This document shows, one piece after another, positions 47,318-54,451 of a stretch of DNA of 64,000 bases. The notes beneath the pieces are model-generated. The model ran no database searches. It was not told where the DNA came from and was given only the letters and a program-made list of their open reading frames with translations. How positions within the stretch are numbered: the stretch's first letter is position 1; every line of letters begins with the position of its first letter. The stretch is from Blastococcus_B deserti (GTDB lineage Bacteria > Actinomycetota > Actinomycetes > Mycobacteriales > Geodermatophilaceae): NCBI RefSeq assembly GCF_042682525.1, contig NZ_JBHUHP010000030.1, positions 1 through 64,000 on the forward strand, in the 5' to 3' direction. A program made the position numbers and the translations under genes.

Positions 47318-47340
47318 AGTTGCGACGTGTCCGGTCGCTT

Positions 47341-47363
47341 TCGTCGGACCTGTCCGGTAGACA
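47341..47363 (+). promoter_or_regulatory. PafBC/RecA-NDp-like promoter of the LysM gene
   Basis: TCGTCGGAC (47341-47349), exactly 8 nt, then TAGACA (47358-47363). It shares GTCGGAC and TAGAC with the alkA-like element. Two LexA boxes begin at the next base, so LexA would cover the start of transcription. Confidence 0.55.
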
Positions 47364-47379
47364 TCGAACAGCCGTTCGA
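47364..47379. promoter_or_regulatory. LexA box 2 (LysM gene side)
   Basis: TCGAAC-AGCC-GTTCGA, a perfect match to the actinobacterial consensus. Confidence 0.92.
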
Positions 47380-47380
47380 T

Positions 47381-47396
47381 TCGAACAGGCGTTCGA
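47381..47396. promoter_or_regulatory. LexA box 3 (LysM gene side)
   Basis: TCGAAC-AGGC-GTTCGA, a second perfect match, 17 bp from box 2 centre to centre. Confidence 0.92.
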
Positions 47397-47431
47397 CGAT
47401 CCGCGCAGGTGGCGAGCAGGGGAGACCGGTC

Positions 47432-48022
47432 ATGGGGTGCGTGCGGCAGGCCGTGCTGGAGTTCGACGAGGAGATCCAGGTTCCGTGGCGGCCCCGGCTG
47501 GTGTCGGTGCCCGATGCGGGCGACGCCGGCCCGGCGCGCCGGCCGCCGGTGTCCCGCTCGCGACGGAGCCCCTCCCGGGTGGGCGTGTGCCGGCCGACCG
47601 TGCCTCCGGTCGTCCCGGCCGGCCGGGCGCGAGAGGTGGTGGCGCCTCCGGGTGGTCACGCCATCGCGGCGGGGTCGCCGTCGGCAGGTCGGCCGCCGGC
47701 GCGGCGGCATCCTGGTCCCGGCCCCGCGCCGGCGGGAGCGGTGCGACTGACCCGCCGGGCCCGCCGGCTGGCCGTGGTCCTGGCCGTCGCGGCGGGGGTG
47801 GCCCTCGGTTCCTGGCTGGGGCCGCTGCTCAACGGTGGCGCGGAGGGTCTGCGCCTGGCCGGGGAGAGCAGCGTGGTCGTGCGCCCGGGTGACACCCTCT
47901 GGTCCATCGCCTCCTCCGTGGCCGGGGGCGCAGACGTGCGCGCGGTCGTGGACGAGATCCAGCAGCTCAACGGCCTGGACGGCACCCAGCTGCTGCCGGG
48001 TCAGGCCCTGGTGCTCCCGTGA
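47432..48022 (+). CDS. LysM-domain protein, probable SOS cell division inhibitor
   Basis: A 196-residue protein with a long basic, Pro-rich cytoplasmic N-terminus, one transmembrane helix (about 108-127: RLAVVLAVAAGVALGSWLG) and a C-terminal LysM domain (about 147-196: VVVRPGDTLWSIASSVAGG) that should bind peptidoglycan. Genes of this type lie divergent from lexA in mycobacteria (Rv2719c) and Bacillus (yneA), where they slow division after DNA damage; that role is inferred here. The ATG at 47432 has GGGGAG upstream. Two perfect LexA boxes and a PafBC-like promoter suggest dual damage control. Confidence 0.85.
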   Translation: MGCVRQAVLEFDEEIQVPWRPRLVSVPDAGDAGPARRPPVSRSRRSPSRVGVCRPTVPPVVPAGRAREVVAPPGGHAIAAGSPSAGRPPARRHPGPGPAPAGAVRLTRRARRLAVVLAVAAGVALGSWLGPLLNGGAEGLRLAGESSVVVRPGDTLWSIASSVAGGADVRAVVDEIQQLNGLDGTQLLPGQALVLP

Positions 48023-48207
48023 GCCGAAGCGGCGCCGGCACTCCCGGCCCGGCCGTGCGGCCGCACCCGCCCGGTGTCCGGCGTGAGGAGCCGACACCCG
48101 GAGTGCCGACCGCGCGGCTCCCCTCGGCAATAGCTCCACAACGGCGGGGTGCGACTTCGTCAACCCTCAGCCCGGGCGTCTTCACGCTCTGTGGTCGCAT
48201 CAGCGCT

Positions 48208-48213
48208 TACGGT
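48208..48213 (+). promoter_or_regulatory. -10 hexamer of the gene at 48220
   Basis: TACGGT ends 6 nt before the GTG at 48220. Confidence 0.45.
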
Positions 48214-48219
48214 CGTCAT

Positions 48220-49122
48220 GTGTCAGGCGCCATGGAGAACCGAGCAGCGGTGTTCACCAGTCAACCCCAGGCCGTCGAGGTCTACCAGGCAGGAACCTGG
48301 TGGGCGGGCGAGCTGCTCGGCTGGCGGCACGACGCCAGCGGTTCCTGCCAGGTCTGGGTGCGCGTCGTCCTGGACGGTGTCGAGGAGACCGCCTGGACCG
48401 ACCTCGAGTCCCTCCGCCTGCCCGAGCGGCACCTGGCCGTCGCGGCCGGGTCGCCCGCGGGGTCCGCGTACGCGCCGGCCACCCAGGAGATGTCCGTGGC
48501 CCGCCACCCCGCCGGGCGGCGCTCGCGCGCGGCAGACGGCGAGCCGACCGCGGCCGCCGGGATGCCCGCGGTCCGCGACCTCTCCGTGGTGCCCGACCTT
48601 CCCGTCACGGGTGGCCGGCGCACGGCCGACGAGACCGCGCAGTTCGCGTCGGTCGGCCGTCGGCGTGCTCCGGAGACCACCGATGTCCCGTCGGGTGGGC
48701 GCCGGACGGCCGACGAGACGGCGAAGTTCGCCTCGGTGGGCCGGCGACGTGCTCCGGAGGGCGTGACCGCTCCGTCGGCCGCCCCGTCCACCTCCCCGCG
48801 GATCACGTCCCCCGGGCGTCACCGGGCACCCGCCGACCCGGGTCGGCACCGCACGGCGGACACCGGCCTCTTCCCGGTCGTGTCCGACGCGGCGGGATCC
48901 GATCGCACTCCCCCCTCCGCGTCCCGCCCGGTGACCGGCGCAGCTCCCGCGGTGCCGCGCGTGGCCGCCGTCCGGCCGCACGAGCCCCTCCCGCGCTCTG
49001 GTGGGACCTGGACGGCGCCCGAGGATTTGGAGCCCGAACTGCTGACCCGGCCCATGCGGTTGAGCGACCACGTCCCGCACGCCCGGCGGCCACGGGTCGA
49101 CGGCTCCCTACGCGGCCGCTGA
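48220..49122 (+). CDS. hypothetical protein with N-terminal compact domain and Arg-rich repeats
   Basis: Not recognised. From the GTG at 48220 (TACGGT 6 nt upstream; an ATG at 48232 is the alternative) the 300-residue product starts with a compact segment of about 60 residues, rich in Trp and Val (VEVYQAGTWWAGELLGWRHD, VWVRVVLDGVEETAWTDLES), which looks like a small beta-barrel of SH3/Tudor type. The rest is low complexity: two 28-residue repeats beginning GGRRTADETA, then PGRHRAP/PGRHRTAD units and a Pro-rich stretch. No signal peptide or membrane helix is seen. It lies between the SOS LysM gene and nrdR. Confidence 0.68.
   Translation: MSGAMENRAAVFTSQPQAVEVYQAGTWWAGELLGWRHDASGSCQVWVRVVLDGVEETAWTDLESLRLPERHLAVAAGSPAGSAYAPATQEMSVARHPAGRRSRAADGEPTAAAGMPAVRDLSVVPDLPVTGGRRTADETAQFASVGRRRAPETTDVPSGGRRTADETAKFASVGRRRAPEGVTAPSAAPSTSPRITSPGRHRAPADPGRHRTADTGLFPVVSDAAGSDRTPPSASRPVTGAAPAVPRVAAVRPHEPLPRSGGTWTAPEDLEPELLTRPMRLSDHVPHARRPRVDGSLRGR
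48610..48777 (+). repeat. 84-bp tandem repeat, two copies
   Basis: Copies at 48610-48693 and 48694-48777 encode two 28-residue units sharing GGRRTADETA(Q/K)FASVGRRRAPE. Most differences are synonymous or lie in the last seven codons. Confidence 0.8.
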
Positions 49123-49592
49123 CCCGTGACGAGCCCGGCGTGCCGTCGGGCGTGACGGCCGTCGCCGGCGTGGGCCGGCCGGCTTCGGCCCCGTCGTAGC
49201 CGGCCACCCGACCGTTCCGGGTGGGCTCGTGCGCTTCGTGCGGCGCGGCCGCGTGTGCCCTCCGTGCGGCGGCGCCGGTGCATCTCGGCTGCGGTGCCCT
49301 CGATCGGATTCGGGTGACAGCCGGCGGCTCCGATCGCTCCGTCCGGCGTCCGGCTCATCGCGACCGGGCGACCGGGCGACCGTGCCGTCGGGTCGGTCGT
49401 GGCCGCACCGGTGGCGGCGGCAATCTCCTCGCCGGCCCGGTCCAGGCGCGTCGGTGCGGCCGGCGCCGCGCGGACCATCGGCTCGGGAGATACCCCGGGC
49501 GCGTGGCCGCGGCGTGTCGTGTGACTCGTGGGGAGCGATGTTTCCCCTGGTGACGGCAGTGCCGGGGCGGAACACGCCGAGGCGTCCAGCGC

Positions 49593-49622
49593 TTGCACAT
49601 CTTGTGATGACCGGCCTAGGGT
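49593..49622 (+). promoter_or_regulatory. promoter of nrdR-nrdJ
   Basis: TTGCAC (49593-49598), 18 nt, TAGGGT (49617-49622). The -35 element overlaps NrdR box 1. Confidence 0.55.
49596..49606. promoter_or_regulatory. NrdR box 1 (candidate)
   Basis: CACATCTTGTG has palindromic ends CACA/TGTG and is centred at 49601, across the -35 element. Confidence 0.6.
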
Positions 49623-49627
49623 TCCCC

Positions 49628-49638
49628 TACATCTAGTA
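49628..49638. promoter_or_regulatory. NrdR box 2 (candidate)
   Basis: TACATCTAGTA, flanked to give CTAC/GTAG ends, is centred at 49633, 32 bp from box 1, about three helical turns as in known paired NrdR boxes. Confidence 0.6.
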
Positions 49639-49770
49639 GTTACAGAGTTGTAAGCCCGTCCACAGGCTCGTCCTCAGGTTCTCCCCGGAACGTCCACCGG
49701 ATGTCCCCAGGAGGGTCCACAGAGGAGCGGCTGGACGGAGACGAGAGCTCCCGGAAGGAGGTGGCCTGCG

Positions 49771-50328
49771 ATGCGTTGCCCGTTCTGCCACAACGCGGAC
49801 AGCCGGGTCATCGACTCGCGGGAGGCCGACGAGGGCGCCACCACGCGTCGTCGTCGTTCGTGTCCCAAGTGCGGGCGTCGCTTCACCACCGTCGAGGAGG
49901 CGGTGCTCGCCGTCGTCAAGCGCAGCGGGGTCAGCGAGCCGTTCAACCGGTCGAAGGTCATCGCCGGCGTGCGCCGCGCGTGCCAGGGGCGGCCGGTGGA
50001 CGAGGACCAGCTGAAGCTGCTGGCCCAGCAGGTCGAGGACGCCATCCGCGCCACCGGTGCCGCGGAGGTCCCCAGTCACGAGGTGGGACTGGCCATCCTG
50101 CGGCCGCTCCGCGAACTCGACGAGGTGGCCTACCTCCGCTTCGCGAGCGTGTATCGCTCGTTCACCTCGCTCGAGGACTTCGAGAAGGAGATCACCGAGC
50201 TGCGGGCACGTCACCTGACCGGTGGCACCCCCCCGCTGCCCGGCATGCAGGACACCCCGCCGGCGGTCCGCCGCCGCGGTGCGGCGCGTGCCCAGGCGCC
50301 CGTCGACGGCGCCCCCGCCACCGGCTGA
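49771..50328 (+). CDS. nrdR: transcriptional repressor NrdR
   Basis: Nucleotide-sensing repressor of ribonucleotide reductase genes, 185 residues. The zinc ribbon is C3, C6, C31 and C34; the ATP-cone domain spans about 46-136 (AVVKRSGVSEPFNRSKVIAG, then FASVYRSFTSLEDFEKEI). A Pro/Ala-rich tail of 40 residues extends beyond the usual 150-residue family length. The ATG at 49771 has GGAGG upstream. It precedes nrdJ by 93 bp and probably represses its own operon through the two boxes upstream. Confidence 0.95.
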   Translation: MRCPFCHNADSRVIDSREADEGATTRRRRSCPKCGRRFTTVEEAVLAVVKRSGVSEPFNRSKVIAGVRRACQGRPVDEDQLKLLAQQVEDAIRATGAAEVPSHEVGLAILRPLRELDEVAYLRFASVYRSFTSLEDFEKEITELRARHLTGGTPPLPGMQDTPPAVRRRGAARAQAPVDGAPATG

Positions 50329-50421
50329 GAACTGTCAGCACCGACCGCTACAACATCACCAGTGCAGTACCAGGAACCGGCTCTTCCCCAGCCGCCGAGT
50401 CACGACACCAAGGAGAGCTCC

Positions 50422-53295
50422 GTGACCGAGACCGAGGATCGCTTGTCAGGCCGTACGCGGCGTGCCGCCAAGGCGCCGTCGCGGGGGAAGGGCCTGAAGA
50501 TCAAGCGCGTCTTCACCACCCCCGGTGTGCACCCCTACGACGAGGTGACCTGGGAGCGCCGCGACGTCGTCATGACCAACTGGCGCGACGGGTCGATCAA
50601 CTTCGAGCAGCGCGGTGTGGAGTTCCCCTCCGAGTGGAGCATCAACGCCACCAACATCGTCACCACGAAGTACTTCCGCGGCGCCGTCGGCACGCCGCAG
50701 CGCGAGACCAGCCTCCGCCAGCTGATCGACCGGGTGGTGCTCACCTACGGTGCGGCCGGTCGCGAGCACGGCTACTTCGCGAGCGAGGGCGACGCAGAGA
50801 TCTTCGAGCACGAGCTGACCTGGATGCTCATGCACCAGTACTTCAGCTTCAACTCCCCGGTTTGGTTCAACGTCGGCACGAGCGCGCCGCAGCAGGTCAG
50901 CGCCTGTTTCATCCTCGCCGTCGACGACGAGATGGACTCGATCCTCAACTGGTACCGCGAGGAGGGCCTGATCTTCAAGGGCGGCTCCGGTGCCGGGCTC
51001 AACCTGTCCCGCATCCGCTCCTCCAAGGAGCTGCTCTCCTCCGGTGGCACCGCCTCCGGCCCGGTCAGCTTCATGCGCGGCGCCGACGCGTCGGCCGGCA
51101 CGATCAAGTCCGGTGGTGCCACCCGCCGCGCCGCCAAGATGGTCGTCCTCGACATCGACCACCCCGACATCGAGGAGTTCATCGAGACCAAGGCGCGCGA
51201 GGAGGACAAGATCCGCGCGCTGCGGGACGCCGGGTACGACATGGACCTCGGCGGCAAGGACATCACCAGCGTCCAGTACCAGAACGCCAACAACTCCGTC
51301 CGCGTCTCCGACGAGTTCATGCGCGCGGTCGAGGACGGCGGCGAGTTCGGTCTGCGGGCGCGGCTCGACGGTTCGGTCCTCGAGACCGTCGACGCCAGGA
51401 CGCTGTTCCGCAAGGTCACCCAGGCCGCCTGGGAATGCGCCGACCCGGGCATACAGTACGACGACACGATCAACGACTGGCACACCAACCCCGAGACCGG
51501 CCGCATCAACGCGTCGAATCCCTGCTCGGAGTACATGAGCCTGGACAACAGCTCGTGCAACCTGGCGTCGCTGAACCTCATGAAGTTCCTCAAGGACGAC
51601 GGCACGTTCGACTCGAAGAACTTCGTGAAGGCCGTCGAGCTCGTCATCACCGCGATGGACATCTCCATCTGCTTCGCCGACTTCCCGACCGAGCCGATCG
51701 GTGAAACGACGCGGGCCTACCGCCAGCTGGGCATCGGCTACGCCAACCTGGGCGCGCTGCTCATGGCGACCGGCCACGCGTACGACTCGCGCGGTGGGCA
51801 GACCCTCGCCGCCGCCATCACGTCGCTGATGACCGGCACGGCCTACCGCCGCTCGGCCGAGCTGGCGGGCATCGTCGGGCCCTACGACGGCTTCGCCCGC
51901 AACGCCGACGCCCACGCCCGGGTCATGCGCAAGCACGCCGCGGCCAACGACGCCATCCGCCCGGTCGGCGCGGACGACGCCGACGTGCTCAAGGCCGCCA
52001 CGCAGCAGTGGCAGGAGTGCCTGGAGATCGGTGCCGACAACGGCTGGCGCAACGCGCAGGCCTCGGTCCTGGCCCCCACCGGGACCATCGGCTTCATGAT
52101 GGACTGCGACACGACCGGCATCGAGCCGGACTTCTCGCTGGTCAAGTTCAAGAAGCTGGTCGGCGGCGGCTCCATGCAGATCGTCAACCAGACGGTGCCG
52201 CGCGCGCTCAAGAGCCTGGGCTATCAGGAGGAGCAGATCGAGGCGATCGTCGAGTACATCGCCGAGCACGGCCACGTCGTCGACGCCCCGAGCCTGCGCC
52301 CGGAGCACTACGAGGTGTTCGACTGCGCGATGGGCGAGCGGGCCATCTCCCCGATGGGTCACGTCCGGATGATGGCCGCGGTCCAGCCGTTCATCTCCGG
52401 CGCGATCAGCAAGACGGTCAACATGCCGGAGACGGCGACCGTCGAGGACGTCGAGAACATCTACTTCCAGGGCTGGAAGCTCGGCCTCAAGGCGCTGGCG
52501 ATCTACCGCGACAACTGCAAGGTGGGCCAGCCGCTCTCCGACGCCAAGGCGAAGAAGGCCACGGCTGAGGGTGGCGCGAAGGAAGAGAGCACCGCGCCCG
52601 CCGCCCTGTCGCACCCGGTGCGCAAGCGGCTGCCCAAGAAGCGGACGAGCGTCACCACCTCGTTCAGCGTCGCCGGTGCCGAGGGCTACATGACCGCCGG
52701 CATGTACGAGGACGGCAGCCTCGGTGAGGTCTTCCTCAAGCTGGGCAAGCAGGGCTCGACCCTGGCCGGTGTGATGGACGCCTTCTCCATCTCGCTGTCG
52801 ATCGCGCTGCAGCACGGTGTTCCGCTGGAGACCTACATCCAGAAGTTCACCAACATGCGGTTCGAGCCGGCCGGCATGACCGACGACCCGGACATCCGGA
52901 TCGCCCAGTCGGTGATGGACTACATCTTCCGTCGCCTGGCCCTCGACCACCTGCCGGTCGAAAAGCGCGCCACCCTCGGCATCTTCACCGCCGAGGAGCG
53001 GGCGGCCCAGGTCGCCGGCTACGGCACCTCGGCCTCGACGGCCACCGTCGTCGAGGAGGAGGAAGTCGACCTCGAGGCGCTGCGCAGCTCCGCGCCGACC
53101 GAGGCGCCCGCCAAGCCGGAGCCGAAGGCGGCCGACAAGCCGGCCAAGGAGGCGCACTCCTCCGCCGAGCTGCTCGAGCTGGTCACCGGGACCGCCACCG
53201 ACGCGCCGCTGTGCATGACCTGCGGCACCAAGATGCGTCCCGCCGGCAGCTGCTACGTCTGCGAGGGCTGCGGCTCCACCAGCGGCTGCAGCTGA
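50422..53295 (+). CDS. nrdJ: vitamin B12-dependent ribonucleoside-diphosphate reductase
   Basis: Class II reductase, using adenosylcobalamin to make deoxyribonucleotides with or without oxygen; 957 residues. Active-site features are FNSPVWFNVG, the redox cysteine in QVSACFIL and the thiyl-radical segment NPCSEYMSLDNSSCNLASLN. A linker rich in Ala, Lys and Glu near residues 870-920 precedes a cysteine-rich tail (CMTCGTKM, CYVCEGCGSTSGCS), a zinc-ribbon-like reducing end. The GTG at 50422 follows AAGGAG; an in-frame ATG at 50362 would add 20 residues. Operon with nrdR. Confidence 0.96.
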   Translation: MTETEDRLSGRTRRAAKAPSRGKGLKIKRVFTTPGVHPYDEVTWERRDVVMTNWRDGSINFEQRGVEFPSEWSINATNIVTTKYFRGAVGTPQRETSLRQLIDRVVLTYGAAGREHGYFASEGDAEIFEHELTWMLMHQYFSFNSPVWFNVGTSAPQQVSACFILAVDDEMDSILNWYREEGLIFKGGSGAGLNLSRIRSSKELLSSGGTASGPVSFMRGADASAGTIKSGGATRRAAKMVVLDIDHPDIEEFIETKAREEDKIRALRDAGYDMDLGGKDITSVQYQNANNSVRVSDEFMRAVEDGGEFGLRARLDGSVLETVDARTLFRKVTQAAWECADPGIQYDDTINDWHTNPETGRINASNPCSEYMSLDNSSCNLASLNLMKFLKDDGTFDSKNFVKAVELVITAMDISICFADFPTEPIGETTRAYRQLGIGYANLGALLMATGHAYDSRGGQTLAAAITSLMTGTAYRRSAELAGIVGPYDGFARNADAHARVMRKHAAANDAIRPVGADDADVLKAATQQWQECLEIGADNGWRNAQASVLAPTGTIGFMMDCDTTGIEPDFSLVKFKKLVGGGSMQIVNQTVPRALKSLGYQEEQIEAIVEYIAEHGHVVDAPSLRPEHYEVFDCAMGERAISPMGHVRMMAAVQPFISGAISKTVNMPETATVEDVENIYFQGWKLGLKALAIYRDNCKVGQPLSDAKAKKATAEGGAKEESTAPAALSHPVRKRLPKKRTSVTTSFSVAGAEGYMTAGMYEDGSLGEVFLKLGKQGSTLAGVMDAFSISLSIALQHGVPLETYIQKFTNMRFEPAGMTDDPDIRIAQSVMDYIFRRLALDHLPVEKRATLGIFTAEERAAQVAGYGTSASTATVVEEEEVDLEALRSSAPTEAPAKPEPKAADKPAKEAHSSAELLELVTGTATDAPLCMTCGTKMRPAGSCYVCEGCGSTSGCS

Positions 53296-53316
53296 TCAGC
53301 AGCTAGCCAGACGACC

Positions 53317-53352
53317 GGCGCCCCGGTCCCGCTCGCGCGGGGCCGGGGCGCC
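53317..53352 (+). terminator. strong hairpin after nrdJ
   Basis: GGCGCCCCGG (53317-53326) pairs with CCGGGGCGCC (53343-53352), with further pairing inside, 22 bases after the nrdJ stop. Confidence 0.8.
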
Positions 53353-53665
53353 GTCGTGCAGCGGGCCCTGTGACGGCACGAGAGGGCGTACGTGTCGACA
53401 CGCGGCCCCGGTCGCTGCGGCCGGCGACGACCGGGCTGAGCGACGCGCCGGGCAGCCGGCGTTCACCCGGACGGGGATGAAGAAGGTCACAGGTGAATCA
53501 CGGCGAATGCTCTCCTGTCACCGGTCGGGTCCGCCGATGACCTCTGTGGCCATCGCGAAGTGCTCGCGGTCGCGCTCAGCGAGGAGCGCCCCGAGCCGGC
53601 GTGCGGTGTGGCACCCGCCGGTGGCCGCGTCCATCGCAGTCCACCGAACGGATCCCCGCTCCACC
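53353..53665. other. gene-free stretch before the PQ-loop gene
   Basis: These 313 bases hold no supported gene. A 12-bp perfect palindrome, CGTGTCGACACG (53391-53402), and a near-perfect stem formed by GGTCACAGG and CCTGTCACC (about 53484-53524) are the only structures noticed. In-frame extension of the downstream gene to 53477 is possible but has no hydrophobic or homologous look. Confidence 0.4.
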
Positions 53666-54382
53666 ATGATCGCCGCCCTCGGCTACCTCGCGGCCGCCCT
53701 CAGCATCGCTCTCACCTGGCCTCAGGTCTGGCGCTCCTGCCGGCACGGCCGCACCCTCGGCCTCTCGCCGACCGGCAGTTGGCTGGGGGTCGCCCTCAAC
53801 CTGTGCTGGCTCACCTTCGGCGTCCTCACCGGCGATCCGGCGCAGATCCTGACCAACGTGGTCGTCGGCGTCGGCAACACCGCGATCCTCGCCGCCCTGC
53901 TGGTCTCCCAGCCGCGGCTCCGCTCGCGGGAGGCGCTGCTCCGCACCGCCACCGGCGCCGCCGGTCTCGCCGCGCTCGCCGCCGGGAGCGTCGTGGCCGT
54001 GGTCGTCGTGGGCGCGGACCCGGCCGTGGTCGCCGCCGCGCTGGGTTCGGTGATCTCCCTGGTGGGCGCTGCTGCCGCCCTCCCGCAGCCGCTGAGCCTG
54101 CTGCTGAACCGCAGCCAGGACCTGTCCGGGTTGTCCCCGACGCGGTGGCACCTCGGCGTGGGCGCGAACGCCTCCTGGACGGGCTACGGCTGGCTGACCA
54201 GCAACCCCGCGGTGTGGCTGTCGGCCGGGGTCGGGCTGTGCGGCGCCCTCGTCGTGTGCGCCATCCTGCGGACGGTGGCGACCGGCAACCGGCGATCGGC
54301 AGTTCGCCCGGCGACCGGCCGGCCGGCCGAGGTCCGTGTTCTCCCCTCCAGCGCCCGCGGCGTGCTGGCGGCCGCTGCCTGA
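53666..54382 (+). CDS. PQ-loop repeat (SWEET/SemiSWEET-like) membrane protein
   Basis: A 238-residue protein with about six or seven transmembrane helices in two PQ-loop repeats. The signature Pro-Gln pairs are P19-Q20 in TWPQVW and another in ALPQPLSLLLN near residue 141, each followed by LSPT. PQ-loop proteins transport sugars or amino acids, or act in trafficking; the substrate here is unknown. The ATG at 53666 is chosen because it begins directly at the first helix. It converges on the lipid acyltransferase fusion. Confidence 0.8.
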   Translation: MIAALGYLAAALSIALTWPQVWRSCRHGRTLGLSPTGSWLGVALNLCWLTFGVLTGDPAQILTNVVVGVGNTAILAALLVSQPRLRSREALLRTATGAAGLAALAAGSVVAVVVVGADPAVVAAALGSVISLVGAAAALPQPLSLLLNRSQDLSGLSPTRWHLGVGANASWTGYGWLTSNPAVWLSAGVGLCGALVVCAILRTVATGNRRSAVRPATGRPAEVRVLPSSARGVLAAAA

Positions 54383-54451
54383 GCAACCCCACCACCCAGC
54401 GCCCCCGGCCCCGCCTCCTGCGGGTCCGGGGGCGCCGTGCTGTTCCGGCCT

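Larger units (their letters stand above)
49123..49770. other. long intergenic region upstream of nrdR
   Basis: About 650 bases without a credible gene: open frames on either strand are Arg/Pro-rich and lack ribosome binding sites. It holds a hairpin (CCACCCG 49204-49210 with CGGGTGG 49218-49224), possibly a terminator of the preceding gene, and at its end the nrdR promoter with two NrdR-like boxes. Confidence 0.5.

Noticed and set aside
49108..49636. Several open frames of 110-155 codons in the nrdR upstream region
   Set aside because: They overlap each other on both strands, are Arg/Pro/Gly/Cys-rich, lack ribosome binding sites and run across the NrdR boxes or adjoining structures. A CPPCGGAG stretch looked zinc-finger-like but is isolated.
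53484..53524. Possible c-di-AMP (ydaO) riboswitch before the PQ-loop gene
   Set aside because: GGTGAATCAC and a nearby CGAATG recall ydaO elements and the ends nearly pair, but the other conserved blocks of that riboswitch are not seen and the downstream gene is not a typical target. A covariance-model search (RF00379) would decide.
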